DNA of 64,000 nucleotides from the NCBI GenBank assembly GCA_020465985.1, contig JAANYP010004764.1, positions 434,001 to 498,000 of the forward strand. Reading direction: 5' to 3'. Within the stretch, counting starts at the first letter, position 1. Every line of letters starts with the position of its first letter. The position numbers were made by a program, and so were the translations under genes. Of the stretch, positions 45,598-60,244 are shown in pieces. Source of the DNA: Centrapalus pauciflorus. Lineage: Eukaryota; Streptophyta; Magnoliopsida; Asterales; Asteraceae. The notes under the pieces were generated by a model. It did no database searches. It worked only from the letters and a program-made list of their open reading frames with translations, and had not been told where the DNA came from.

Positions 45598-48353
45598 TTA
45601 GTTATTTTCAGGGGAACTCATCAAAGGGATGATTTCTCCTACTTCATCAACATTTGTTGATGGGCTAGTGATATCCACACTAATATTTTCTATTTGAATG
45701 GTGTCAGTTTGAATACCATTCTCATTGACTATGTTACTTCCAACACTGCTTGTTTTTGCAATGATGGAACTAGCAGAGTCAACAGGCCTCATCTCCTCAG
45801 TTTCAGGACAGTCTTTGGCCATGTGTGTCTTCTTCCCACACTTATAGCATTTTCTCTTTTTAGCCTTTTTGGATGAACTTCCAGAAACATATTCTGAATT
45901 GTTTTTGTTGATTCTGTTAGCAGGTTTAGCAAACTTATTACTATTTTTAGATGAATCAACAGTTTGGGTGGAAGGCACAATAGCAACAGCTTTGCCTGTT
46001 TCTTCTTTCCTCTTTTTGGGAGGACAGATATCAAATACAGGAAGCTTGATTGGTTTTTAACCTTCCACAGGTTTGGGAAACTTATTCCCAAATTTTTCAG
46101 TTTGAGCAATGTCTTTGTCTTTGCCCTTACTGAGATGTGATTGATGTTGCCTATGAACATGATCACAACTTTTGGTTCTGAAAGGCTTACCTTCATTTAT
46201 ATCCAATTTTCCACTATGATTTAAAAACTTATTTGAGACCACAACAGATTTGCTTTTAACATGAGACTTACCCTTGTTGAAAGCAGGCTGCTTACCTTTT
46301 GAAAACTTTTTCTCAAAATGATTAGCATCAAAAGGATTAACATGTCTCTTACCATCAGCTTTGGACCCAGAGCCTGTTTTGTCAACAGGTTTAGTGTCCA
46401 CAGCTGCAGTTTGAGCATGTTTTCCTTTCTTCTGCTTGTGTGAATCAACAGAGCACTTAGCAGGCTGATTTGATGGAGAACATATTCCATCATCAGCTTT
46501 GGAGCTTTTTCACACAAGCTGTCAGTATTTTGAGGCCTGACAAACCTGTTTGTTATGATTAGCTTACCATTTACTTTCTGAATGGAAGTGCTGGGAAGCT
46601 CACCAAGAGTGGATAAGTCATCTTTTAGATTATTTATCTCAACAATAGAAGCTGCTTTGTCAAGATCCCCTACAAGATAGGCTTGGATTTGTGCAGGGAT
46701 CTGGTGACTAATGCAATGGCTGACCTTTTAGTGCAGATTGGCACCAAGAGTCAACTATCTTTTGAAGCTTTGCATGTTTTACATCTGTCTCTCTCTTTTC
46801 TTCTAGTAAAATGGAGTTGATGTGTTTCAATTCATCAAGCTCAGTTTCCAACTTATGGAAACTGTCTAGTTTACTGGATTTTATGTCCAGATCATTTTTA
46901 AGCTTAAAGATTTCAGATAGTAAAACATTGTGCTTCTCAACAGCAGCTTTTAAATCAACAAGCATATATTCAAACATTTTTACTTTTTCATCAGAACTGT
47001 AAGCCATAAAATTTTGTACCTTGTACATCATTGTGGGATTCCAGTTCTCTAAGCTGCTGAAGGCTTCAGCTTCAGCCAGGTGCTGTTTGAAGTTGCTGGT
47101 TGATGGGACATCAGTGTAGGCCATCAGACAGTTGTTGTCTTCATCATCTGAAGTTGAATCAGACTCCTCCCAATCACATGTCTCAGCCATGAGTCCCTTT
47201 TGCTTGTCGGAAGCCACTGAGTTTTCCAACTTTTTCAGCTTAGCCATGGCCATAAGGTACTTAACACTGTAGCCATCGTCCCTGCTTGTCTTGAATAGTT
47301 TGGATGATTGACCAATAGCTTTTGACACACAGTCAGCAACTATGTGGCCAGTCTTGCCACATTTAAAGTACTCAGCCTTGGATTTATAAAATGCCTTCTT
47401 TTTTACAGCATCTGAGTTCCCCTGCAGCATTTTTCTACCAAACCTTTTCTTGTTGAACGTTTTGACAAGCATTGCAATCATTTGCTCATCATCTAGTTCA
47501 GCAAGATCTGCATGTCTTCCTCTACAAATATCTCTTCCCTTTCATCATCAGTCGGTTGATCAGGTTGTGTGAATACATCACATATCTGTCCAACAGGTTG
47601 TCTCACGCTGGCCACTAAGGCAGCACATCTCTTACACATTTCCAAGCCATTTCTTTTCTGTTGCCTTGACTGCTCATCATTCAGTAAGGATCCATATAAG
47701 TTTACAAGATTCATACCTTTGATGGTGCCTGAATTTCTCAAGATGGTAGGAAAGTAGTTCCACTCTTCAGGCAGGATGTCTAAGAACTTGTTCACCAGAG
47801 TTAGGTTGTCCTTTGTGATCCCAACAGCTTTGGGATCATTGATAAGTGCAGTGAACCTGGTGTAGGTTTTTGTGAGTGACTCCTTTGGTTTTGCAAAGTA
47901 GAGTTCATACTGTCTAACAAGATTGTTGATCCAGTTATCCAGTGTGATTGTGGGACCATCATAGACGATACACAAAGTATCCCACATCTCCTTTGCAGTC
48001 TTCATCTTCTCAACCTGTTTGAACACATCATCAGGAAGAGAAATGACCAGGTTATTCCTGGCTTTTGCATCCAGAGCAACCTGTCTTTTGTCTTCATCAG
48101 ACCATTGAGCTTTGGCCTTCTCAAAGGTTCTGATTTCAGGGGCAGCTCCTTCAACAACAGGAGTGATAGTAGTAACAGAAGTTGGCACATAGGGACCTTC
48201 CGTTACTATCTCTGGCAGTTGTACGTCCAGATTCTCTAAATAGAGCATCATTCTGCACTTCTAACCAGAGAAGTTCAGATGATTGAACTTGGGGGGTTTG
48301 GCCATTGACCCATTGTCATAGTAAGAGGAGGAACTTGCAGCACTATTGTCCAT
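45598..48353 (-). pseudogene. gag: Element D gag, broken
   Basis: The ATG at 48353 opens MDNSAASSSSYYDNG. A TAG near 48265 stands where Trp is expected (HLNFSG-stop-KCRMMLYLENLD). The UBN2 core is open from 48251 to 47493 (AKEMWDTLC, QYELYFAKPKESLTKTYTRF). A frame change near 47490 leads to 46708-47481, with a knuckle that has lost its first Cys (YFKCGKTGHIVADC) and a coiled coil. Further breaks near 46700 and 46050 precede the last part, which holds an intact second knuckle, CYKCGKKTHMAKDC, and stops at 45598. The two-knuckle, coiled-coil layout is the same as in A and B, although sequence identity is low. Confidence 0.88.
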
Positions 48354-48401
48354 GGGAAAGTAGGGAGAATGAGAGATCTAGAGTTGACACACACTCTATC
48401 T

Positions 48402-48413
48402 GCTCTGATACCA
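48402..48413 (-). promoter_or_regulatory. Element D primer binding site
   Basis: It reads TGGTATCAGAGC on the - strand, two bases inside the LTR end at 48416. Confidence 0.92.
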
Positions 48414-48464
48414 GTTGTAGGTCTCAAAAGGTTTCCCTAGTGTATTGTTCTAAGCTGTAGAGGG

Positions 48465-51045
<2,581 letters not shown>

Positions 51046-52095
51046 GAGGGGGGGGGTGAATACAACAATTTAAAACTCAACTCTCTTTTCTCAATGTTTG
51101 TGTATATTATCAATAAGTGTTAATTACAAACAAGCCTGAACTGCGGAAGGTTCAAGCTGAGATGACAGATACAACAGTTGTTCAACTAATCTAAGACACA
51201 CTCAGACTAGATACAATGACTACACTCACTTAGATGCACTCATTGTTTTTACAAGACACAGATGGACAGCTTGAGTATGAACAACTTAGACACACGTACT
51301 ATTATATTCAAGCAAACTTGCATGCATGAAAAACACACTTTAATGCATGATCTGATTTCACACTCTTGGTTGTCTCACAATCCTTAGAAGCTTCCATTTA
51401 TACTCTTACTGAGAATCTCAGTGAAGCTTCTTCATTGGACATATGAGATAGTGGGATGTCTTTCCAAAAAGACAAGACACCTTTTCTGCACGTTCTGATA
51501 AAGCAAATTTATCTTCATATGGCAGAATCTTTGTCTTTTACTTTTTGTCACTGTTGCATAAGGCTATAACCAAAAGAGGAATGTCAAGTTTGCCTCTTTC
51601 TTCTTTTTTTAAGGCCATTTTGATATAAGAAAAGGTCTGTCACCCTTTTCAGATATCCGTTTGTCTTCATGTAACAGAACAGCGTAGGCAGGCTGTGCAG
51701 TTTCCGTTTTCCACTTTGTCTTTGACTTGTAAACTGATCTTATAGCCAAAAACAATACATGAGGACTTGGAAACATATTCCATAAAGTGTTTAGCCTATT
51801 CATAAAGAACAGAATACTTAGAATTTGTCCAAGCTGCTCAACAGAACAGAGCAGCGTAGACAGTTTATGTCCAGCCTGTTCAGTAGACAGAACAGCTTGG
51901 ACAATCTGCCTTTGTTGTAACGAATGCAACAGGGTAAACAGCTTTGGCTGATATTGCAAATCACTTTTCAGGTTTCAATAAGGCATAAACAGGCCTTAAA
52001 TTATACCTCCAAGTGCATCAAACAGGTTTGATTAAAAGTCTCCCCCTAAGATGTAGAGCAGGTTTGACTGAGGCCTTTTTGTGCATAAAAAGAGG

Positions 52096-53423
52096 GCTGA
52101 ATATCTGATCTACCAAGCCCTCCCCACTGATATCTTAGTAGGAGTAGACAGCAAAATGTCTGCTAAAGAGATGTGGGATGAGTTAGAAGTTCAAATGCAG
52201 AGGGCAGACTTAGATGATCGTGCAAAAATTGAGGAGGCAAAGGCCAAGTTTACTGAATTACGAGCCAAAGACGGGGAGTCGCTGCAGGCCACATTTACTA
52301 GATTCTGTGTAGTCCTGAATGAATTGACAAACTGCACATCAAGAAAGACAAGGATGACATAAACATCCAGTTCTTTACAGCCTTAGCCCCCGAGTGGCAA
52401 ATGGCGTGTCGAGCCACACGACGAGTGTTGAACATTCCCGAGGTGTCTATCAATGTGGTGTTTAAGGAACTTAAGAAGGATCAGGGTGACGTCGACCATC
52501 AGAAGCAGATGGCCTATCAAATCGCATCCTTTTTACTATCTGCCAACACGGGCATGAAACCCATTGATTCTCTTGTCTTGATCTTGAACAAGAACATTCC
52601 CACAGCATCTTATGCTCAAGGTTCATCTTCATCCCAGTGTTGATTTGCTTCGCCTCCGCATTAGATAATAGATGAGGAAGAAGCGGCTATTCAGGAACAG
52701 ATAGCCTTATGGACTAATCATCTCCAACAACGACGTTTTTCCAATAAGAATAACAATCAGCTCCGCTACGACACCGGTCCGCGGAGGTACTCGGATGACA
52801 GGAGGGATGATCACAGGGATGATTATCGTAGGGACGACTCTCGCAGGGATGATAGAGATGACCGCAGATACGATGATACACGGGACTATCAGGATGACCT
52901 CCTGTATGAAAGGCGAGATGATCGTAGGGATGATCGACGCGACTATGAACGAAGGGATGATCGTCGTGATGAACGAAGGGATGATCGGCGAGACGATCGA
53001 AGAGACTATGATCGTCGGGGTAATCGGAGAGATGATAGTAGGGAACCTCGTCGTGCCGACAAGAGGCCGGTGGAGAGGAGAGATGAGAGGCTGAGATCCG
53101 AAGAGCCGAAAGGAGCCGAAGAACGTCTCTGCTATAAGTGCAAAAAATCGGGCCACTTTGCTCGGGAGTGCAAGAACAAGTTTGACAGGGACGTCAGTTA
53201 CTATGAGCGGAAGTTGGAAGCCGCCAAGAAGCGCATAGATGCTATGGCTCTCGTTGCCCAGGAAGACTATTGGGATGTTGAGGATACTGATGACGAGGAT
53301 GATAAAGGAAAGAACTGCTACATGGCGGATCGTCTGGGATTGGAAAGCTATGCTACTTCAACTGATTCAGATTCAGACAGTGTTGCTGAGGGGGAGACAA
53401 CGCCAATCCACCAGCATGTCTGA
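52096..53423 (+). pseudogene. gag: Element G gag, central and C-terminal part
   Basis: It continues the gag of 35850-36119: SAKEMWDELEVQMQ, FTRFCVVLNELTN, then a frame change near 52340, after which PEWQMACRATRRVLNIPEVS continues to a TGA at 52641 and a TAG near 52665. From there to 53423 one frame is open: a linker, an Arg/Asp-rich repeat region, the zinc knuckle CYKCKKSGHFAREC (about 53130-53170), and YYERKLEAAKKRIDAMALVA, then an acidic tail. The knuckle binds the element RNA in this family. Confidence 0.87.
52785..53090 (+). repeat. Arg/Asp-rich repeat (RRDD units) in the gag of G
   Basis: About 100 codons consist almost wholly of Arg and Asp with some Tyr, in units like RRDDR, RRDDH and RDYDRR. 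The DNA repeats GGGATGATC- and CGTAGGGATGAT-like words with third-base variation, so it is an imperfect coding repeat and not a simple microsatellite. RD-type alternating charge tracts are known in RNA-binding proteins; a role in RNA packaging or condensation is my inference. Confidence 0.8.
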
Positions 53424-53499
53424 TGGCCATATCCGACAATCCGGAATGTTCGTCATTAGATTCCGAGACACGAGAGGTACATTCTTTTAACATTCGAAA

Positions 53500-55046
53500 G
53501 CATGTAATAATTTATCTGTAAATAGTGAACGTAAACTGCACACACATATACTTGATTTAGATACTAGGTTAAATGCTGAAACAGAAAAGTGTGTGCAGGC
53601 TGAACATCTAGCCCAAACTTTAAAAGAGTTATCTGAATTATATCAATCAAAGTGGTTAACTAATCATAATGTGATAAAACATATGCTAATTGAAAAGGTA
53701 GATGTTCAGGATAGGAATACGTACCAAGAATCTTGTATGGATAGGTTATCTAATGAAAAGTTGTCATTAAAAGAAGAAATATCTATTTTTTCAAAACAAT
53801 TAGAGACAGTAAGTATGGAAAATATAGACAGCTTAGAAAAATACAAAATGATAGAAGAAGAAAGAAAAAGTTTGTACTCTCGAATAAGGACCCTTGATGA
53901 TGCATTTTTAAAATGGGGTCAAACTGAACAAACTATACATTTGAATCAGTCCAAAGAAACTAGGTTTTACCATTCTAAACAAGGAATCCGTTTTAAAAAT
54001 CCTAAATATTTGGAAAAGGATCAAAGAGTTTTAACTTTGTTATATGACATGAATTACATGGGTGCTGGGCTTAAATCTTTCTTTTTTGGGTCATCAAAAG
54101 ATGTTTTAACCCAAGAGGATGAGAAACACAATGAGAACAAGGAAAAAGAAATATCTTTTAAATATGAAGAACTAAACGAGAGTTATCCTTCTAGAGCACC
54201 CACTCTAGAGGAAGACTTCTTGTCTAGTTATTCAGAAGTTGAAATGAAAGCAGAACCTGTAAAACCAATCCCTCACCTTTATATTCCTACAAAAGTTCTT
54301 CAACATAAAATTAAAGTTTTAGAAGAGGAATTAAAGTCAACTCAAAAAAAGCACTTGATTTTCAAGACGCTCTTCTTAAGAGTGAGGAAATATTGGTAAA
54401 TCAAAGTTTTCAACAATCTGTAGAATTAACTGTCTACAGAGAAAAATTTGACATGGTTTCTCAAACATTAAAAGATCTTTTAAAAGAACCAAGAGTTTCT
54501 TGTCATACCAAAATCCCACTCGTGTCATCTAACAAAGGCAAGACTAAAATTGAAAATTCTTCTATCAGTTGTAAAGGTGAGTGCTAAAAACCTTTTAAAG
54601 TTGAGGTTTTGAAAAAGACTAAGATTCCATCCAAGTTTTTTAAGAAACCCACTCACCAACAAAAAGAAAATCTTTAAAGTCTAAGTCTTTCATGCATACT
54701 AACTCTCGTCGTTTTGTTCTTACAGATCATGTAAGAATAGTACCAAACACTACCATGCAGGATTTTACAAGTTTTTTTTGTGAAGAAGGCTGTAATGCCA
54801 ATTGATTTTGTTTCTAGAGATAGGATGCATGTAATCTCTAAAAACTATATTTGTAATGATGTAACGAATCCTACTGCTTGTTTAAAGTACTCTTTTAGTG
54901 ACTTGTTCAATTTATGTCCAACTCGTTTTAGACGCCAAGTTCCTGAAATGAATGCTTTTGTGTCATATCCTGCTAAAAGAATTCGCAAAAAGAAAATGAA
55001 AAATGTTGCATCATCGGCCATAAAAAAAGTGAGACTTGCCCTTTGC
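53500..55046 (+). pseudogene. Element G region after gag: coiled coil and conserved linker
   Basis: A frame at 53590-54399 gives a charged coiled coil (SNEKLSLKEEISIFSKQLETV), then KQGIRFKNPKYLEKDQR, LLYDMNYMGAG and FKYEELNESYPSRAPTLEEDF, ending in another coiled coil. From memory, this GFKNP ... LYD ... EFxYxxLNxSY pattern occurs between gag and protease in many Asteraceae-type copia elements. Frame changes near 53430, 54395 and 54590 break it. The last part (54660-55046) has MHTNSRRFVLTDH-like and MQDFTSFF-like fragments in shifting frames before element I interrupts at 55047. No protease site is reached. Confidence 0.68.
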
Positions 55047-57115
55047 TGTGACACCCTTGCCACATTAACCACCAATTACAATTCACCCAGGATTAATCAC
55101 TAACAAACAGATAACATAATGATCTGATAGCTTAATTAAAGTGCGGAAGCAAAATACATAAATAAAAGTATTACAACTGAGTCTAACACCCTACGGTGCT
55201 ACAAAGGTTACACGTCTAAGTCTACCAACTCAAATTAATACATTATCCTAAATTCATTACAACAGAATTTTTTATAAACCAAATACCAAAGAAAACGGTA
55301 GAAATCTTCAAATACTTCAATAGATTTCCTAGCTAGATGGTCCAGCTGTAGACTTCCCTTTTCCTGTAAAAATTCAACAACTAAAAGGTAAGCGAATGCT
55401 TAGTGAATACCAGATGATTTTTACACATTCTACAAATCTTTATGATGCCCCCAGAGTATCCGCGGTAACACATACCGTATACTCCACACGTATCCAAGAT
55501 ACGCAAACCTGAGCCGCAGCTCCTTCGAGCTGACACTCGGCATAAGAAAAACCAACCATCTGAGGCAGACATTACATCGGGGATGACTTACTGTCTATCC
55601 TGACCATAGAGGTGTCAAACTCTTGGTCATATAGCACAGTAACATCAGAGTACAGATGCGACCACGCAGGTCCATCGAGAGGATGCACAACAAATGAACG
55701 GACATGCAACAAATATGAATGTGCATCAACATAAACGCATGTTAGTAGAATGCCAAACGAACATGAAACAACAGGCCTCAGCAGGCAATGCAAACATAAA
55801 GCAGATGCAGACATTTTAAAAATCAAAGGTACTCACAGTGGGTGCGTTATTATACTTCAATTAATTTTATTTCTCCCCGGGATTTCAACCGGATCCACAA
55901 AGTACCCCACTGTGGGTTAAACAACATCACAAGGGACCTGTTAGTCAGTTGTAACAACACATCGTGTCAATAACTGTTTGATTCCATAAAACCAAATTTT
56001 TATAAGTTTTGCAAAAATTTCGACCCTAATTCGGATCCATGTCCGGATTCGGATCCCACCCGAATTCGGACCCTATTTCGGTCCCCACATTAGGTTCGGA
56101 TAATGTTAATTTCGGACCCCATTAGTTCCCAATTCGGACACTTGCGAATTTCGGACCCCATCCGAATTTTAGCCTCGACCAAAATTTCAACACTTAGAAA
56201 TTATTTTGCTAATTTGAACATCAACATTTCGGATCCTATCCGAATTCGGTCCGGATCCGAGTTCCTGCCATATCCGAATTCGGACATCCGAGTTCATATT
56301 GGTGCAGTCTTGATATTTTCCAGATTTAATCCAAGTCATTTTTGGTACTAATTCAATGCTCGAAATAATTTATGCCAACATAAATATTCTTACTTCTTAA
56401 CCACTTAAACACTAGTTTATAACATATTTACATATCAAATTGAACCCCTTTTTCACTTTGTTCCATTCCGTCGAACACACACACTTAAAACACACACACA
56501 ATCTCCAAAATCAGACTTATAGTGCGAATCAGAAGCTGAAATTTGATATTTAGCATTATATATACTAGATTTAAACTAATCAACAAGAAAATCCAACATG
56601 CATCCGTATTTGCAACACTAATTTCAAATTTTCGGTTCATATAAGAACCGACCCAACATTCTTCAAAATCAAAGAGTTCTTGTGGTGTTTACCTCAAATT
56701 GATGATTGCAGTAGTAATAGTTCCTTGAATACGATCTGAATCCAAATTTCCAGCTTCAATTATCAACTTTTAATGATCTTTGAATTTCTTAGAGAGAGAG
56801 GGAACCGAGAGATGAGAGAGAGAATGATGATTCAAAATGAAAGACCTTTGGTCTTTTATTTCAAGATTTCCATGTTTATCACATTTAGTCCCTCAACTCA
56901 TCCAGTTCCATTAAATACTGATTTATTCTCAACTTATCATCACTAATTTTATAATCCTCAATATTTCATAACAATAATAATTTATATTAACTTAATGAAT
57001 TTAAATCATCAATTACAAAATAGAACCACCAACTTAACTTACATAATTCAACTTAAATTACCATTTTAAACTTAATAAAATTCAAATACAATAATTTAAA
57101 TCCGAGGATGTTACA
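55047..57115 (-). repeat. Element I 3' LTR (2069 bp)
   Basis: On the - strand it starts TGTAACATCC and ends GGGTGTCACA. It contains a TTCGGA/TCCGAA array at 56020-56300 and a GA-rich stretch near 56795-56825. Frames at 54845-55103 and 55381-55826 in or across it have no recognisable product. The polypurine tract inside 57116-57125 is poor (GGTGGAGCCC), but GAGGACGAAG on the - strand at 57140-57149 is typical of the 3' end of this gypsy lineage. Confidence 0.94.
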
Positions 57116-57151
57116 GCATGGGCTCCACCACGCTTAACTTCGTCCTCGAAG

Positions 57152-60100
57152 TTACTCGGGTTCGAACAGTTTCGGATACTTCTTCAACATCTCTGCCTTT
57201 GTTTCCCAAGTGTGATTCGCTCCTTTGTGATGCTTCCAACGTACAAGCACCATTTCTATCTCTTTGCTTCTTAATTTCATCACTTTTGTATCTAACACAC
57301 ACTCCGGCTCTTCAACATACCAGAGCCTTTCATCAATTTGCAACTCCGTGTGATCTGCCCAATCCTCGTTTTCGGTTGTGAACGACTTCCTAAGGTTCCC
57401 CACATGGAACACCGGGTGTATGCCCGACATTTCCGGCAATTCCAACCGATACGACTGATTTCCTACTTTTTCGATAATCCTGAATGGTCCGACGAATCTC
57501 GGAGCCAACTTTCCTCTTTTTACAAAACGTGTAACACCTCTCATAGGTGACACCTTCAGATATACCCAATCGTTCACATCAAAACTGATTGGTTTGTGCC
57601 TTCTATCGTAATAACTTTTCGGGCGATCCTGGGCCGCTTTCATATTCTGTCTTACCAACTGAATCTTCTCATTCGTTTCCAGCAATAATGCCGGCCCAGC
57701 AATCGGCGTTTCACCGGTTTCCCTCCAACATGTAGGAGTCCTACATCTTCTCCCATACAACGCTTCAAACGGCGCCTTCTTTATTGTCGCATGATAACTG
57801 TTATTATATGAGAATTCTATCAGTGGCAAATGATCATCCCATTTGCCACCGAGATCCAATACACACGACCGCATCATATCTTCAAGTGTTAGGATGGTCC
57901 TTTCACTTTGACCATCGGTTTGCGGACGGTAGGCGGTACTCATAGCTATTCTCGTTCCTAACCCTTCTTGTAAAGCCGACCAAAAGTTGGAAGTAAATCG
58001 GCTGTCCCGATCCGATACAATGGACTTCGGTACTCCGTGTCTAGAAACGATCTCAGCCACATAAATCTGTGCTAACTTTTCAAAAGAATAATTCTCTCTT
58101 ATCGGAATAAAATGTGCGGACTTAGTTAACCGATCAACTATCACCCAAATTGCATCGTGTTGACGCCTAGTTTTCGGCAACTTTGTGACAAAGTCCATCG
58201 TGATATGCTCCCACTTCCATTCCGGAATGGGAAGTGGTTGCAGACTACCATATGGTTGCTGATGTTCGGCTTTCACTAACCGACAAGTTCTGCATCTCTC
58301 CACGTACTGACCTATGTCTTTCTTTAATCCGGGCCACCAGAAGTCTACTTTCAGCTCGTTGTACATCTTTGTGCTCCCGGGATGTACAGAAAACTTAGAC
58401 TGATGAGCTTCTTCTATTATCACATTTCTCATGCCTCCATACTTTGGCACCCAGATTCTCCCATATATACCTTTCAAACCCGATTCACTTGTTTCCATAT
58501 CCTTAATCTGTGCTCTTATATCCTCACCACCAACATTTTCGTCTTTCAAGGCTTCCTCTTGAGCGGCCTTGATATCATCAATAATAGTGGAGGTCAGCAT
58601 AGTAGACGTCAGCATATAACAACAATCCTTGGCATATGCTTTGCGACTCAAAGCATCGGCTACCACGTTAGCCTTTCCAGGATGATAAAGGATTTCACAG
58701 TCATAATCCTTTATTAGTTCCATCGAACGTCTCTGTATCATGTTAAGTTCTTTCTGGCTGAAGATGTATTTCAAACTCTTATGATCTGTATATAACTGAC
58801 ACTTAGTTCCATAGAGATAGTGTCTCCACAGTTTCAGTGCAAAAGTAACTGCAGTCAATTCCAAGTCATGAGTCGAGTAGTTCTTTTCGTGCTGCTTAAG
58901 TTGTCTTGAGGCATACGCGATTACCTTTCCACGTTGCATCAATACTGCACCAAGTCCCAACCTCGAAGCATCCGTGTATACCACAAAATCTTCATTACCC
59001 TCTGGTAGGGCAAGTATCGGTGCTTCACTTAACGTTTTCTTCAAAACATCAAACGCCTCTTGTTGCATGGTTTCCCAGACAAAAGGTGCATTCTTCTTCG
59101 TTAAAGCAGTCAAAGGAACTGCAATCTTGGAAAAATCCTTAATGAACCTCCGATAATAGCCCGCCAGCCCCAGAAAGCTTCTGACTTCAATAGCTGAACG
59201 AGGTGGCTCCCAGTTTCTTACTGCTTCTACCTTAGCCGGATCTACCGAAATTCCGGCCCCCGATATCACATGTCCTAAAAATTGAATCTGTTGCAGCCAA
59301 AACTCACATTTTGAGAACTTGGCATACAACCTTTCCTTTCTTAACAATTCCAGCAATTCCCTTAAATGATCAGCATGTTCGGCTTCAGACTTAGAGTATA
59401 CAAAAATATCATCGATAAACACGATTACCGATTTATCCAACATCGATCTACATACTCTATTCATTAAATCCATAAACACTGCCGGGGCATTGGTTAAACC
59501 GAAAGGCATCACCAGAAACTCGTAATGCCCATACCGAGTCCTGAAAGCTGTCTTTGGCACATCTTCCTCTCGAACCTTCAATTGATGAAATCCCGATCTC
59601 AAATCAATCTTAGAAAATACACTCGCCCCATGTAATTGGTCGAACAAATCGTCTATCCTCGGCAGCGGATACTTGTTCTTAACAGTCAGTTTATTCAATT
59701 CCCGGTAATCAGTGCACATTCGCATTGTACCATCCTTCCTTTTCACAAACAAAACAGGGGCTCCCCACGGCGATGAACTTGGTCGAATAAAACCCTTGTC
59801 CAACAACTCCTGGAGTTGTGTCATCATCTCTTTCATCTCGGTTGGGGCAAGGCGATAAGGAGAACGAGCTACCGGTGCAGCTCCAGGGATCAGATCAATT
59901 CTAAATTCCACTTGTCTCTCAGGCGGCACGCCAGACAAGTCTTCCGGAAACACATCCGGGAATAGTGAAACAACAGGCACATCGGCCAACGTCTTCTTCT
60001 CAGCCTTGGCATCAATAGCATATGCCAGGTAAGCGTCACAACCCTTTGCAACAAGCTTTCGGGCTTTTGCAATGGTCAACAAACATAGATCCCCACTTCT

Positions 60101-60244
60101 CCTATCCCCATAAATGCAGATCTCACGCCCCTCCGGAGTAGCTATCTTTATCATCCGCTTCTTACATACTATGTGGGCTTCGTTCTCTATCAACCAATCC
60201 ATCCCGACAATTACATCAAATTCACTGAACTCGATCGGAATCAA
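57152..60244 (-). CDS. pol: Element I pol: RT, RNase H, integrase, chromodomain (1030 codons)
   Basis: The frame opens with the end of the protease (FDVIVGMDWL, residues 9-18). RT: PVARSPYRLAP near 125, SPWGAPVLFVKRKDG near 158, and FIDDI at 276-280 with the two catalytic Asp. RNase H: VVYTDASRLGLGAVL, Asp 425. Integrase: zinc motif H614, H621, C651, C654, then catalytic D684, D745 and E781. C-terminal chromodomain at about 970-1025: YVEEPECVLDTK, LVRWKHHKGANHTWE, which in this family directs insertion to heterochromatin. Gypsy order (RT-RH-IN). The Met at 60244 is probably not a real start, since the family makes Gag-Pol as one precursor. Every catalytic residue checked is present. Confidence 0.95.
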   Translation of the reverse strand: MIPIEFSEFDVIVGMDWLIENEAHIVCKKRMIKIATPEGREICIYGDRRSGDLCLLTIAKARKLVAKGCDAYLAYAIDAKAEKKTLADVPVVSLFPDVFPEDLSGVPPERQVEFRIDLIPGAAPVARSPYRLAPTEMKEMMTQLQELLDKGFIRPSSSPWGAPVLFVKRKDGTMRMCTDYRELNKLTVKNKYPLPRIDDLFDQLHGASVFSKIDLRSGFHQLKVREEDVPKTAFRTRYGHYEFLVMPFGLTNAPAVFMDLMNRVCRSMLDKSVIVFIDDIFVYSKSEAEHADHLRELLELLRKERLYAKFSKCEFWLQQIQFLGHVISGAGISVDPAKVEAVRNWEPPRSAIEVRSFLGLAGYYRRFIKDFSKIAVPLTALTKKNAPFVWETMQQEAFDVLKKTLSEAPILALPEGNEDFVVYTDASRLGLGAVLMQRGKVIAYASRQLKQHEKNYSTHDLELTAVTFALKLWRHYLYGTKCQLYTDHKSLKYIFSQKELNMIQRRSMELIKDYDCEILYHPGKANVVADALSRKAYAKDCCYMLTSTMLTSTIIDDIKAAQEEALKDENVGGEDIRAQIKDMETSESGLKGIYGRIWVPKYGGMRNVIIEEAHQSKFSVHPGSTKMYNELKVDFWWPGLKKDIGQYVERCRTCRLVKAEHQQPYGSLQPLPIPEWKWEHITMDFVTKLPKTRRQHDAIWVIVDRLTKSAHFIPIRENYSFEKLAQIYVAEIVSRHGVPKSIVSDRDSRFTSNFWSALQEGLGTRIAMSTAYRPQTDGQSERTILTLEDMMRSCVLDLGGKWDDHLPLIEFSYNNSYHATIKKAPFEALYGRRCRTPTCWRETGETPIAGPALLLETNEKIQLVRQNMKAAQDRPKSYYDRRHKPISFDVNDWVYLKVSPMRGVTRFVKRGKLAPRFVGPFRIIEKVGNQSYRLELPEMSGIHPVFHVGNLRKSFTTENEDWADHTELQIDERLWYVEEPECVLDTKVMKLRSKEIEMVLVRWKHHKGANHTWETKAEMLKKYPKLFEPE

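Noticed and set aside
55381..55826. Short frames repeated at 62449-62703
   Set aside because: They lie in both LTRs of element I and are repeated only because the LTRs are; no domain is recognisable.
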